A stretch of DNA of 64,000 bases, from positions 1-64,000 of the forward strand of contig NC_089436.1 in assembly GCF_026210795.1 (NCBI RefSeq). The letters are read 5' to 3'. Below are positions 13,805-24,200 of this stretch, in pieces; position 1 is the stretch's first letter; each line of letters starts with the position of its first letter. The notes beneath the pieces are model-generated. The model ran no database searches, was not told the origin of the DNA, and was given only the letters and a program-made list of their open reading frames with translations. The translations under genes were made by a program, and so were the position numbers. Origin of the DNA: Rhizophagus irregularis (lineage: Eukaryota > Glomeromycota > Glomeromycetes > Glomerales > Glomeraceae).

Positions 13805-16156
13805 AACTACCTTTCAATATAACAATGTATTTGTTTCAATATTTGCTGGTGGACTATTCAAATAATTATCAAGTTCGTCAGATTGTACAAATTTGCGTTT
13901 TTGTATATATGATTTACAAGTACATTAGACGTATTAGGTGGATTGATAGTTATATATTTGAGCTGGCATATAATTTTTTTTCTATAATTCAGTAATTTGT
14001 TTTTTATATATTTCAATATAATCATCAAACCCATTTTCGTGATAATATTCCATTTTATTTTTTGGATCTAAAACTGTTTAAATGATTTAAATATTTAATA
14101 TAATTGTTATTTATTATAATATTATTAATATAAAAAATATTTAAACTCATATATATTATATAATATATACATACTAGTTGAAATTATATATACAAGTCCA
14201 TCAGATGTTGGATAATAGCGTAATAGTTTTTCCTTTGCATTGTTAGCAGCTATAACAACATCTTCTGAAGGTTTTTTTTTGATCAATAAAATCCTCAATT
14301 ATATCAAGTAAATAATTATAGATCGGAATTGTTTGACATAAGGTAAGGTGATTTGCTTCACTCATTGCAAGGGTTGCTGTTTGAAAACACTAACAATAAA
14401 TTTAAATTTTATTAAATATATAATAAATTAATAATATATTAAATCATTAATAAAAAATTAAAAATAATGGAATTATATATATTTACATACTTCCATTAAA
14501 CTTTCAACTTCCTGGATTCTATTCCAGTCTTCATCTGATAATAAATAAATTTTCAATTCATTATCTGCTGATGCCATATAATGTAATGGCTAATAATAAT
14601 AATAAAAAAAAAAAATCACTATTAATTTAAAATGACAAAATCTAAGTAAAATTATTGACTTTACCTCACGTAAATATAATGCCCTATTCATTATCATGTA
14701 AGTAGAATTCCAGCGTGTTCTTATATCGGGTATTAATTCAAGATCTTTGATTTTTAAAACAGTACATTGCATACTGAAACGTTCCCGTCTTTGGGGTGAA
14801 GCTCTAATTTTAGTTACTAAGATTCTTAACTACATTTAATAAAATATAATTGATAAATATTGAAGTATTAATGTAAAATGTATTATATACAAATAATGAA
14901 TTAAATGAAATTATAAACCTTACTTTCGCAATAACTCCAACAGGAACTTTGTTATTTAATACTTCTTCTTCACTATCAGGGCCTGTTCCTTTTAGGGACT
15001 TTAGAGCATCTTGAGCTGCTAAATTAATGATATGTGCAAAGCAGCGTACGCGTTGATGCTCAATATCAAATGTGACATTGTTTTCATTGCACATTTTCTT
15101 AAAATAATCAAAGAACGTATTCATGTTGGATGCATTGTCACTAGTAACACCTAATAGCTATAAAAAATAAAAAATTAATACAATATTATAAGTTTGTTAT
15201 AATATGTTATATGTGAAAATACCAACTTTTGTTAAAAGTTTGTAGTTTTTCAATACTTGAAAGAACGCAATAGCTAAATTTTCCCTGGAATGGGGCCTTT
15301 TAAATGATAAAATTCAAGTGTAATTTTTTTAAGCTTCCAATTTTCACTAATCCAATGAGCTGTAATTCCAAGGAATGGAATCTGGTTTTTTGACGTCCAC
15401 GCGTCAAGAGTAAATGAAATTTGCCCAGGCACATTTTGCAATTCCTCTAGTATAAAAGTTTGCTTATCATTGAATGCTTGGTGAATATCTTTGCATATGG
15501 TAACAGTGGATGGAATAGTGGCTTCACGATTGAGTCTTTTTATCATTAATTTAAAATGATCATCCTCTACAACGGTAAAAGGTTGATCATTTACAACCAC
15601 CCATTTGATTAAATCATTACACCAATTATCTTGTGTAAATTTCTGTAATTAAATACATATATGGTTATTAATTATCTAAAACTAGTAATTAACGAAAAAA
15701 TAATAATAAATTAATAATACGTACTAGTTCATCTGCTTGTTTTACGAACTTATCCATTGCTTCTACTACTACTTTCTTTTCACCAGAAATTAAATTACTA
15801 TGTTTATTTCTAAGATGTTCTATAAGTGTAGAAGTTGAGCCATCTTTCGATGCTTTATAGGTTATACTAAAAAGAATAATCGAAAATAAGCTACTTTTTT
15901 AAATTTAAATTTACAATTATAATTATAAAAATCAAAAACATAAACTTTACCTGCAGTAGATACAAGAATAAGTATTATTTTGTTTATTTAAGGTAAAGTT
16001 CAAATGAGCAACAGATGTTTTTTTTTTATATCTTCCAATTATAATTTTTTGATTCTCATTGCCTAATTCATTATTTACTTGTTTAGGTTCAGTTTCATCA
16101 CCTTCTATATCAAATCCATCTATATCGGTATTAATCACAGGTCGAACAGATGTCAT
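13805..16156 (-). pseudogene. Decayed hAT-family transposase
   Basis: Read on the minus strand, the order of conserved hAT blocks is complete. A BED-type zinc finger comes first, with CIYC in the first exon and HLRNKH after the intron near 15870-15950. Next are QPFTVVEDDHF and SFTLDAWTSKNQIPFLG (about 15400-15590), then GVTSDNASNM (about 15120-15150), RVRCFAHIINLAAQDAL (about 15010-15060), RTRWNSTYMI (about 14690-14720), and a C-terminal dimerisation piece ELDNYLNSPP near 13850. Introns with GT..AG ends separate several blocks. Breaks include a one-base loss in a C4 run before the GP-H-S-x-E-N motif (about 15295), a frameshift in an A9 run near 14280, and stops near 14000. The protein would excise and integrate an element, but this copy cannot be expressed whole. 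The proposed start is the ATG at 16156, because a satellite begins immediately upstream. Confidence 0.85.
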
Positions 16157-16189
16157 TGTCACAAAATTTGCCTGGAATTTTTCTGGCAA

Positions 16190-17600
16190 ATTGAGAATTA
16201 TCCCGGTAAATTGGGGTAAATTGGGTTACAATTTTGGGATAATGGAGGACTTACAATTTGGCAAATTTTGTCAAAATGGCAGAATTCCTACAGAATTCCT
16301 AATTCAAATGTTGAGAAATTTTTCAGTAAATTATCATTAAATTGTGGGAAATTTTAGGCAAATCTTTAGTAATTTTATGCAAACGAAGTGCAAATTGTGG
16401 TGAATTTAGTTAAATTTTTAGTAATTTTATGCAAATGTAATGTAAATTGTGGTGAATTTTAGGCAAATTTTAGTAATTTTATGCAAACGTAATGCAAAGT
16501 GGTGAATTTGGTTAAATTTTTAGAAATGTTATGTAAACGAAGTGCAAATTGTGGTGAATTTAGTTAAATTTTTAGTAATTTTATGTAAACGAAGTGCAAA
16601 TTGTGGTGAATTTAGTTAAATTTTTAGTAATTTTATGCAAATGTAATGTAAATTGTGGTGAATTTTAGGCAAATTTTTAGTAATTTTATGCAAACGTAAT
16701 GCAAATTGTGGTGAATTTAGTTAAATTTTTAGAAATGTTATGTAAACGAAGTGCAAATTGTGGTGAATTTAGTTAAATTTTTAGTAATTTTATGTAAACG
16801 AAGTGCAAATTGTGGTGAATTTAGTTAAATTTTTAGTAATTTTATGCAAATGTAATGTAAATTGTGGTGAATTTTAGGCAAATTTTTAGTAATTTTATGC
16901 AAACGTAATGCAAATTGTGGTGAATTTAGTTAAATTTTTAGAAATGTTATGTAAACGAAGTGCAAATTGTGGTGAATTTAGTTAAATTTTTAGTAATTTT
17001 ATGTAAACGAAGTGCAAATTGTGGTGAATTTAGTTAAATTTTTAGTAATTTTATGTAAACGTAATGCAAATTGTGGTGAATTTAGTAAATGTAATGCAAA
17101 TTGTGGTGAATTTAGTCAAATTTTTAGTAATGTTATGTAAACGTAATGTAAATTGTGATAAATTATAGTAAATTTTTAGTAATTTTATATAAACGTAATG
17201 CAAATTGTGGTAAATTATAGTGTATTTTTAGTAATGTTATATAAATTGTTGAAAATTTAGGAGGATTTTTCAGCAATGTTGTGCAAACGTAATGCAAATT
17301 GTGAAAAATTGTGGTTAATTTTGCATTTTTTCGGTAAATGTTAGCTAAATTTTTGAATAATTTAGTGAAATTTAGGATAATTTCGGATAATTGAGTGAAA
17401 ATGTTTTACCGATTTTGAACAATTGAGTGTAAACAGTATAAATGCAACATTTTCGGAGACAATTTAGTGAAATTTTGCAATAATTTTGGACAATTAAGTG
17501 AAATTTTGCAATAATTTCGGACAATTGAGTGAAATTTAGTAATAATTTTAAACAATTTAGTGTAAACGTTATAACAATTTAAAACATTGATTTAATAATT
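16190..17600. repeat. 52-bp satellite with 209-bp higher-order unit
   Basis: The monomer contains GTGCAAATTGTGGTGAATTT, AGTTAAATTTTTAGTAATTT and TATGTAAACGAA, 52 bp in all. Variants alternate in a fixed order of four. The diagnostic variant AGAAATGTTATGTAAACG recurs at 16522, 16731 and 16940, exactly 209 bp apart each time. After about 17100 the copies become more diverged and then fade. It abuts the 5' end of the hAT relic. Confidence 0.9.
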
Positions 17601-17682
17601 TTACATAATTTATTACAATATTATTTATTAACAAATGCACAATTATTATTTAATAATAAGAATCTATATTAATTTATATTCA

Positions 17683-19898
17683 TCAGATATCCAATAATCC
17701 ATAGGTAATCCGCACCTCTAATTCATTCATGTATCTAATGTCTGATGCCAAGTAGAAGCTGGCGAAAACCTACAAAAAAAGTAAAGAAACGTTAGTTAAC
17801 GTTTCTTAAAAAAAAATTAATAAAAGTTTCACAACCAATGTTGCGAAACTCACCGGTTCGTTTTGAGTTCCATTATCCAAACGTCTGGAACCTACAAAAA
17901 GTAAAAAAGAAACGTTAGGTAATGTTTCTTTTTAAAAAAAAAAGAATAAAAATTAAGTTTCGCAACACAATGTTGCGAAACTTACCGGTTCGTTTCGATT
18001 TCCATTATCCAAACGTCCGGAACCTACAAAAAGTAAAAAAGAAATGTTAGTTATCATTTCTTTTAATAAAAAAAAACAAAAATTAAGTTTCGCAATGTAA
18101 CATTGCGAAACTTACTGGTCGTTTCCATCATTCTAACGTCCGAACCTACAAAAGTAAAAAAGTTAAACGTAATATAAACGTTTCTTTTAATAAAAAAACA
18201 AAATTAAGTTTCGCAATGTAACATTGCGAAACTTACCGGTCGTTTCCATCATTCTAACGTCCGGAACCTACAAAAAGTAAAAAAGAAACGTTAATATAAA
18301 TGTTTCTTTTAAAAAAAAAGAATAAAATTAAGTTTCGCAACACAATGTTGCCAAACTTACCGGTTCGTTTCGATTTCCATTATCCAAACGTCCGGAACCT
18401 ACAAAAATTAAAAGAAAGAAACGTTTAGTATCATTTCTTTAAAAAAAAATAATTAAAAAAATAAGTTTCGCAATACAATATTGCGAAACTCACCGGTTCG
18501 TTTCGATTTCCATTATCCAAACGTCCGGAACCTACAAAAATTAAAAGAAACGTACGTTAATATCGTTTCTTTAAAAAAAAAATTAAAATTAAGTTTCGCA
18601 ACAATTGTTGCGAAACTTACCAGTTCGTTTCGAGTTTCAAACGTCCGGAACCTACAAAAAAAAAGAAAGAAACGTTAGTTAACGTTTCTTTTAATAAAAA
18701 AATTAAAAATTAAGTTTCGCAACGATTCATTGCGAAACTCACCGGTTGTTTTCATCATTCTAACGTCCGGAACCTACAAAAAGTAAAAAAGAAACGTTAT
18801 AAATATAAACGTTTCTTTTTAAAAAAAAAGAATAAAATTAAGTTTCGCAATGTAACATTGCGAAACTTACCGGTCATTTTCATCATTCTAACGTCCGAAC
18901 CTACAAAAGTAAAAAAAGAAACGTTAATATAAACGTTTCTTTTAAAAAAAAAGAATAAAATTAAGTTTCGCAATGTAACATTGCGAAACTTACCAGTCGT
19001 TTCCATCATTCTAACGTCCGGAACCTACAAAAAGTAAAAAAGAAACGTTAATATAAACGTTTCTTTTAAAAAAAAAAAAGAATATAATTAAGTTTCGCAA
19101 CACAATGTTACGAAACTTACCGGTTCGTTTCGATTTCCATTATCCAAACATCTGGAACCTACAAAAAAAAAGAAAGAAACGTTAGTTAACGTTTCTTTTA
19201 ATAAAAAAATTAAAAAATTAAGTTTCGCAACGATTCGTTGTGAAACTCACCGTTCGTTTCATCTAAACGTCCAGAACCTACAAAAGAAGGAAAGAAACGT
19301 TAGTTAACGTTTCTTTTAATAAAAAAAAAATTTAACAAAAAAAAGAAAATATTACCTTTCTTCCAAAGTCCGGGTCGTAATTTCGTCCGGCATTCCTACA
19401 AAAGAAGAAAGGAAACGTTAGAAACGTTTCCTAAAAGAAATTAAAAAAAGTAAGTTTCGAACACGAAACTTACCATTTCACTTTCCGAAGTTGAAGACCT
19501 ACACAAAAGAAAAATAGGAAACGTTAGAAACGTTTCCTTACAAAAAAGAATTAAAAAAATTTTTTTTTAAAAAAGTTTTGAAGCGAACGCTTCGAAACTT
19601 ACCATTTTTCGTTTTCTCGTTTTCTAAGTCAAAAATACCGAAAGACCTAAAAAAAAAATAAAGGATCGTTAAAAACGATCCTTATAAAAGCAAAAAAAAA
19701 AAAAATTTATTTTAAAGTTTCAAGCGAAACGCTTCGAAACTTACCATAATTTCAGTTCGTTTCCCAAAGTCAAAACATCGAAAATCCTACAAAAAAGAAA
19801 GAAAGGAAACGTTAGAAACGTTTCCTTACAACAAAGAATTAAAAAAAAAAATTAAAATTTAAAAAAGTTTTGAAGCGTTTCGCTTTGAAACTTACCAT
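17683..19898 (-). CDS. Candidate micro-exon array gene, about 18 tiny exons
   Basis: On the minus strand the tandem units each read as acceptor TTTTTGTAG, a 25-44 nt block, then donor GTAAGT or GTGAGT. Blocks (high to low coordinate): one ending at 19896 with ATG; 19786-19745 (42 nt); 19646-19603 (44); 19498-19474 (25, ending ATG); 19395-19356 (40); 19277-19251 (27); 19158-19121 (38); 19024-18994 (31); 18900-18871 (30); 18773-18743 (31); 18651-18621 (31); 18531-18494 (38); 18398-18361 (38); 18267-18237 (31); 18145-18116 (30); 18023-17986 (38); 17891-17854 (38); terminal block from 17769. Introns are 78-109 bp. Spliced in order from the ATG at the end of the 25-nt block, the next five blocks stay open in one frame, although their lengths are not multiples of three. 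The sixth (18773-18743) then meets TAG unless skipped. The terminal block is open for 28 codons in phase 0, ending at TGA 17685-17683. No domain is recognised. It could instead be a non-coding spliced RNA, or a satellite carrying fossil splice sites. Confidence 0.5.
17770..19350. repeat. Tandem repeat of 110-135 bp units, two hairpins per unit
   Basis: Each unit carries an inverted repeat of the form GTTTCGCAA...TTGCGAAAC (stem about 10 bp, loop 3-5 nt) and a second one, GAAACGTTA...TAACGTTTC. They are separated by an A-rich run and followed by the conserved block GGTTCGTTTCGATTTCCATT or its shorter version. About twelve close copies, then more diverged units with the same layout to 19898. 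Stems keep pairing even where their bases differ between units (for example CAATGTAACATTG against CAACACAATGTTG), so the structure rather than the sequence appears conserved. Confidence 0.9.
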
Positions 19899-19904
19899 TG
19901 TTTT

Positions 19905-20080
19905 TCTGAAAGACGGTTCCGGGAAGGGGAAAGGGAATGGGAAAGGAGAACGAAAGAAAAAAGAGGAGAAAACAAAAGAGAAGGGGAGAACGAAAGGGAA
20001 AGGGGGAAATGAAACGAAAAGGGAAGGGGAGAACGAAAGGGAAAGAGGAAGGGAGGAAGGTGAAATGGTGAAAGAAAGGA
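19905..20080. repeat. Polypurine tract
   Basis: About 170 bp almost purely G and A on the plus strand (pyrimidine on the minus strand), with GGGAAAGG and GAACGAAAGGGAAAG motifs. It lies directly upstream of the first ATG of the minus-strand micro-exon array. A CT-rich stretch in that position is typical of fungal promoters or leaders. The plus-strand Lys/Glu/Gly-rich open frame is translated low complexity. Confidence 0.8.
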
Positions 20081-20102
20081 GAAGTAAAGGCCGTGAGAAA
20101 AA

Positions 20103-20136
20103 AAAATTAAGCTTTTGCTAAAAAAAGCTTAATTTT
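20103..20136. repeat. Hairpin with AATTAAGCTTTT arms
   Basis: AAATTAAGCTTTT and AAAAAGCTTAATTT form a near-perfect inverted repeat with a short loop. It is of the same style as the intronic hairpins of the adjacent array and lies between its CT-rich leader and the palindromic promoter block. Confidence 0.8.
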
Positions 20137-20148
20137 TTTTTTTCGTTA

Positions 20149-20216
20149 TACCGCAGCGGTAATTATTAAGTAATATCACGTGACACACGTGATATATAAT
20201 TTTATATAAATAGGGG
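20149..20216. promoter_or_regulatory. Palindromic promoter block with two CACGTG boxes and TATA
   Basis: Within 68 bp are a perfect 13-bp palindrome TACCGCAGCGGTA (20149-20161), a perfect 23-bp palindrome made of two CACGTG boxes with ATAT flanks around an ACA spacer (20173-20195), and TATATAAATAGGGG (20203-20216). CACGTG is the classic bHLH/E-box core. The TATA reads well on the plus strand toward a structured region at 20312-20447. It also reads acceptably on the minus strand toward the micro-exon array, whose first ATG is 300 bp away. The direction of transcription, or both, is inference. Confidence 0.6.
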
Positions 20217-20311
20217 CTTTCCCCCGCCCCGGAATTTTTCTTTTTTTATTTAATAATTTTAAATAGATGTATATATATGCTTATATATACATATATATAT
20301 ATCTATTAACT

Positions 20312-20447
20312 AATACTTTACGAAAAGTTCCCTCCTCTGTAAACAGGTAGAGGCCATAAAGTATCTATAGGGGGAGAGCCATTGCTGCTCCCTCCGCCTG
20401 TTTATAGTGACAAAAAGAGGGAGTCTTCAGTAGTAAGGTTTAGTATT
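20312..20447 (+). ncRNA. Candidate structured RNA or foldback element
   Basis: Nested complementary segments occur in strict mirror order: AATACT (20312-20317) with AGTATT (20442-20447); TCCCTC (20329-20334) with GAGGGA (20417-20422); TAAACAGG (20340-20347) with CCTGTTTA (20397-20404); and GGGAG (20372-20376) with CTCCC (20388-20392). Together they form one long interrupted stem. It lies about 100 bp downstream of the TATA box at 20203. A small foldback MITE would look similar, but no target-site duplication is evident. Confidence 0.35.
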
Positions 20448-20559
20448 AAATTACATCACAACACATCGTGTTGATACATTGTTAATATTAACAATGTGTT
20501 TAATGTTAAATAATGCGTTTAAAATATAAATATTATAAATTTAATAATGTACGTAATTA

Positions 20560-21700
20560 AATAAATAAAAATTATCATCAATTTTTAATGTAATTAAGTG
20601 TAATGCTACGTTATCCAATGTAATTGTAGTATTTTTTTTGTGTTTTTTAGTGCAATTCCGCGTTTTTTAGTGCAATTCCGCATTTTCTAGCATAATGTTA
20701 CATTTTCCAGTATAACGCGAAATTTTCTAAAAAAAAATGATAATTGTGGTACTTTTTAGTGTAATGCTACATTGTCTAGTGCAATTGTGGTATTTTTTAG
20801 TGCAATTCCGAATTTCTAGCATAATGTTACATTTTCCAGCATAATAACGAAATTTTCTAAAAAATATGATAATTGTGGTACTTTTTAGTGTAATGCTACA
20901 TTGTCTAGTGTAATTGTGGTATTTTTTAGTGCAATGCCACATAATCTAGTATAGTGCTACATTTTTTAGTATAATTTAATGTAATGTGGAATTTTCCAAA
21001 AAATGAGATAATTGTGATGCTTTTTAGTGTAATTTGGTGAAATGCTACATTTGATGTAATGCTATATTACTGAGCATTTTCAAAAAAAAATGTAAAATCT
21101 TAACATTTTGACGAAAATGAAACATTTTGACCAAAAAAACGTAAAATTTGCTGAAAATATGCAACATTTGACAGAAAATATAGAATTTTCGTAAAAAAAT
21201 ACAGCCATTTGCAAGAAAATCGGAATATTTGACAAAATTTGACAATGTTACAACAATTTTATGAAATGTTGTTACAATGATATCACATTGAAGATAAAAT
21301 GTGGCATTTTCATAAAAATGCACTATTTGCAAGAAAATTGGAACATTTGACAAAAAAAAAGCAAAATTTGATTTTAATTGACAATGTTATAACAATTTTA
21401 TTAAATGTTATTACATTTGAGGTAAAATGTGAAATTTTCATAAAAATGCACCATTTGCAAGAAAATTGGAACATTTGACAAAAAAAAAGCAAAATTTGAT
21501 TTTAATGACAATGTTATAACAATGTTACGAAATGTTACAAAAATGTTACATTTGAGATATAATGTAGCATTTTCCCAAAATTTCATAAGATTTGCTAAAT
21601 CGGACAATGTTGTAACAATGCTATTCCAAAAAATTGCTCAGCGTAATGCAGCATTTTCCACAATTTCCCACCATTTTTCAGAAGAATGGGGTACTACATT
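20560..21700. repeat. Two degenerate tandem-repeat fields
   Basis: From 20560 to about 21040, units contain TAATTGTGGTACTTTTTAGT, GTAATGCTACATTGTCTAGT and GCATTTTCTAGCATAATG. From 21060 to about 21620 a second set repeats about every 125 bp with CATAAAAATGCACCATTTGC, AAGAAAATTGGAACATTTGA and a GACAATGTTATAACAATGTT piece. The base style resembles the 52-bp satellite at 16.2 kb. The open frames are by-products of the repeats. Confidence 0.8.
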
Positions 21701-21879
21701 TGAATTTTGAATGATAGCGCGCCGACACATTGAATATCGCCAAATCAAAAGAACCGGCTGAACCACTTAGTACTAGCCATGAAAATAAATTTATAAATAA
21801 ATTTATTTAAATTATTATATAAAGTGAATCAAGGTTATTAGATGAATTGTTATCGTGTTTGCGAGGATGTAACTCTAAA

Positions 21880-22080
21880 GTTTTAGTATCGTCAGATGTA
21901 TGCTGTGATATATAATAAATAAATAAAATAAATAAAATAAAATAAATAAATAAGATAAAATAAATATATCAAATAAATAAAATATAACAAATAAAATAAA
22001 TAAAATTAATAAAATAAATAAATCAAATATATCAAATTTATCAGATTTATCAAATAAATCAAGAAAATCGAAAAAATCAA
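21880..22080. repeat. AAATAAATAAAAT simple repeat
   Basis: About 150 bp built from AAAT and AAATA units, grading into ATCAAATAAATCAAG. Non-coding. Confidence 0.9.
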
Positions 22081-22179
22081 GGGATCTACGAAATGATCTA
22101 CAAAATTGATCTACATAAAATTACTGCGCCACATTTCTATTTTAACAACGTGATAATGGAGAATCAAAAAAATTTCTAA

Positions 22180-22625
22180 GACAATTACACGTAAAGGTAT
22201 TTTTGCATTTGATAAGCTAAATATATTAAAAAAAAGTTAAAAATTAATAATGATATTATCATTAAAAAATTTAGGTACAAGAAATGGTAAAAACAAGCCA
22301 ATATTGGTTAATTCAACCAATATTAAAGCTGAAAGTTTACAACCAAAAAGAAAAGGACAATTTGCATCAACTAGAAATTCTAAACAATGCAAAATTACTG
22401 AAAATAATACTGAAAATATTGATTTTGATATAGAAAAAGAGAAAAATAGCCCTTAAGAAGCGTGAACTTCCAGATTTGTGTTCGAGAAATTCTGCAGCCA
22501 GAAAGGCACTTGCCAAAGCTGAAGCAATGGAGCTAATTAATTTAGAAAAAAAGAAGTCATTAGGATTACTTTAAAAAATAACATCAAATATAATTTATAT
22601 TAAAGTAATATAAATAAAATTTATA
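22180..22625 (+). pseudogene. Gene fragment, first copy of a duplicated segment
   Basis: An open piece at 22250-22456 reads MILSLKNLGTRNGKNKPI and continues as a Lys/Asn-rich segment. After a stop and frame changes, a coiled-coil-like part with RKALAEAEAME-type sequence can be followed to about 22570. The whole block, with upstream AAAAATTTCTAAGACAATTA, recurs at 23765-24200 with the same downstream non-coding sequence. No start or complete frame exists and the family is not recognised. Confidence 0.55.
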
Positions 22626-22639
22626 ATTTCTTAAAATTT

Positions 22640-23050
22640 AAATTTTAGTAGTATAGAATAATAATAAAAAAATGAATCATACATACTATGATTTTTTTTT
22701 TATATAGTAATCTAAGTATGTATGTATAAATATGAATCATACATACTACTTTAAAATTATACATACGTAAATCATTCTAACCATACTATACAGAAATTTT
22801 CAATCATACTACATAACTTTCTGAAATACCAGAAATAACTAACCAAGAAAAACGGGTATATAGTAAATCAGTATAGTATGATTCATAAATTTAGTATGTA
22901 TGATAAGACAAATTACCATACTAAGATAATATACATGAATATTATACTATGTGACACAATAAATATTATACTAAAATATTTTATATGATACAATGAAACA
23001 CGTGCAATAAACAATAACATCAGATATAACCTCTCTATCATAGGCTTTTA
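22640..23050. repeat. ATAC-rich dispersed repeat
   Basis: Short CATACATACTA and AGTATGTATGTATAA motifs in both orientations build an imperfect inverted structure. A very similar block follows the second gene-fragment copy at 24230-24400. Related ATAC-rich sequence is seen at 24930-25090 and 35200-35540. Confidence 0.6.
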
Positions 23051-23112
23051 TAATTACATGAAAAAATTTTTTTCTCTATGGGCAAAAAATATTTCTATCC
23101 AAAATAATAAAA

Positions 23113-23706
23113 ATGAGTGAGAAAATAGATCTTTCAGATATAAAAAAACTTGATATTAATTATATTGAGTTAGATCCTGTAAGTAAAATATGTGAGGCTA
23201 ATTTTTTAATTTAATAAATTAATTTTCTTTTGGATTTCTTAAAGGAATATCAAGTTGAAAGTGATAGTAATACTATTGAAAGTGATAAAGATACTGATAT
23301 AAGCGATGAAGAAAAAGACTCAATTGCAATATTTTCAAGAAAGACACATGTACAAGAAATTCATTATGCCACTGTACCAATTGAATATCCAAAAACTTCA
23401 GAATATGGTGTTGCCACAGTATATAATATTACAGGTTCGAAGAATCTAAGAGACTGTTGGAAAAATGTAAGTAATTATCATTTATTAATCTGCAGCTTTA
23501 TTAATTCTATTAAAATTATTAAATACAAATAAATTTTTCTCCAGATTCAATATTCCTTAGGTGGAGGTGGTCAAAGTTCAATTAAGAACTGTCCATTCTT
23601 TGATAATATTAGCATTAAAAAAGAAGAAAGAAACTGCATTTTAATCAATTATTTTCTTTATTTTTTAATATCATTAGAGGACATAAAGTTGATTAAAAAG
23701 CTTTAA
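23113..23706 (+). CDS. Hypothetical gene with WKN-IQYSLGGGG segment, probably partial
   Basis: Three exons can be drawn with consensus junctions: 23113-23178 (ATG start, donor GTAAGT), 23245-23466 (acceptor TTCTTAAAG, donor GTAAGT) and 23545 onward (acceptor TTCTCCAG). Exon 1 is acidic and hydrophilic. Exon 2 begins in an Asp/Glu/Ser stretch and ends in NLRDCWKN. Exon 3 begins IQYSLGGGGQSSIKNCPFFD and runs to TAA at 23704-23706. Clean phases across both introns argue for a real gene. The Gly-rich motif followed by spaced cysteines suggests a small metal-binding or transposon-associated domain, but I do not recognise the family. The last part of exon 3 is low-complexity, and the true 3' end may be lost where the duplicated fragment begins. 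Confidence 0.5.
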
Positions 23707-23764
23707 AAACAATGGAAACTGAAAATAAATTTGGAGTTCCCTATTCAAGGCGTGATAATGAAGA

Positions 23765-24200
23765 AGTCAAAAAAATTTCTAAGGCAATTACACGTAAAGG
23801 TATTTTTGCATTTGATAAGCTTAATATATTAAAAAAAAGTTAAAAATTAATAATGGTATTATCATTAATAAATTTAGGTACAAGAAATGGTAAAAATAAG
23901 CAAATTTTGGTTGATTCAACCAATATTAAAGCTGAAAGCTCGCATCAACTAGAAATTCTAAACAATGCAAAATTACTGAAAATAATACTGAAAATATTGA
24001 TTTTGATATAGAAGAGAGAAAAATAGCCCTTAAGGAGCGTGAACTTCAGATTTGTGTTCAAGAGGCTGCAGCCAGAAAGGCACTTGCTGAAGCTGAAGCA
24101 ATGGAGCCAATTAATTTAGAAAAAAAAGAAGTCATTAGGATTACTTTAAATAATAACATCAAATATAATTTGTATTAAAGTAATATAAATAAAGTTATAA
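23765..24200 (+). pseudogene. Gene fragment, second copy of the duplicated segment
   Basis: Near-identical to 22180-22625 from the AATTTCTAAGGCAATTACAC phrase onward. This copy has lost part of the middle and has a frameshift, but better preserves the coiled-coil piece (ICVQEAAARKALAEAEAM). The duplication also includes the ATAC-rich tail after each copy. Confidence 0.6.

Noticed and set aside
18797-19009. Unspliced 70-residue minus-strand frame through two repeat units
   Set aside because: It reads straight through consensus introns and hairpins; only the short blocks between splice sites look coding.
17770-19350. Regular palindromic repeats with spacers resembling a CRISPR array
   Set aside because: The host is eukaryotic (telomere, introns), there are no cas genes, the intervening blocks are themselves repeats rather than unique spacers, and splice-site context explains the layout.
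19870-20121. Lys/Glu/Gly-rich plus-strand open frame
   Set aside because: It arises from the polypurine tract; the opposite strand carries the splice-site array and its CT-rich leader.
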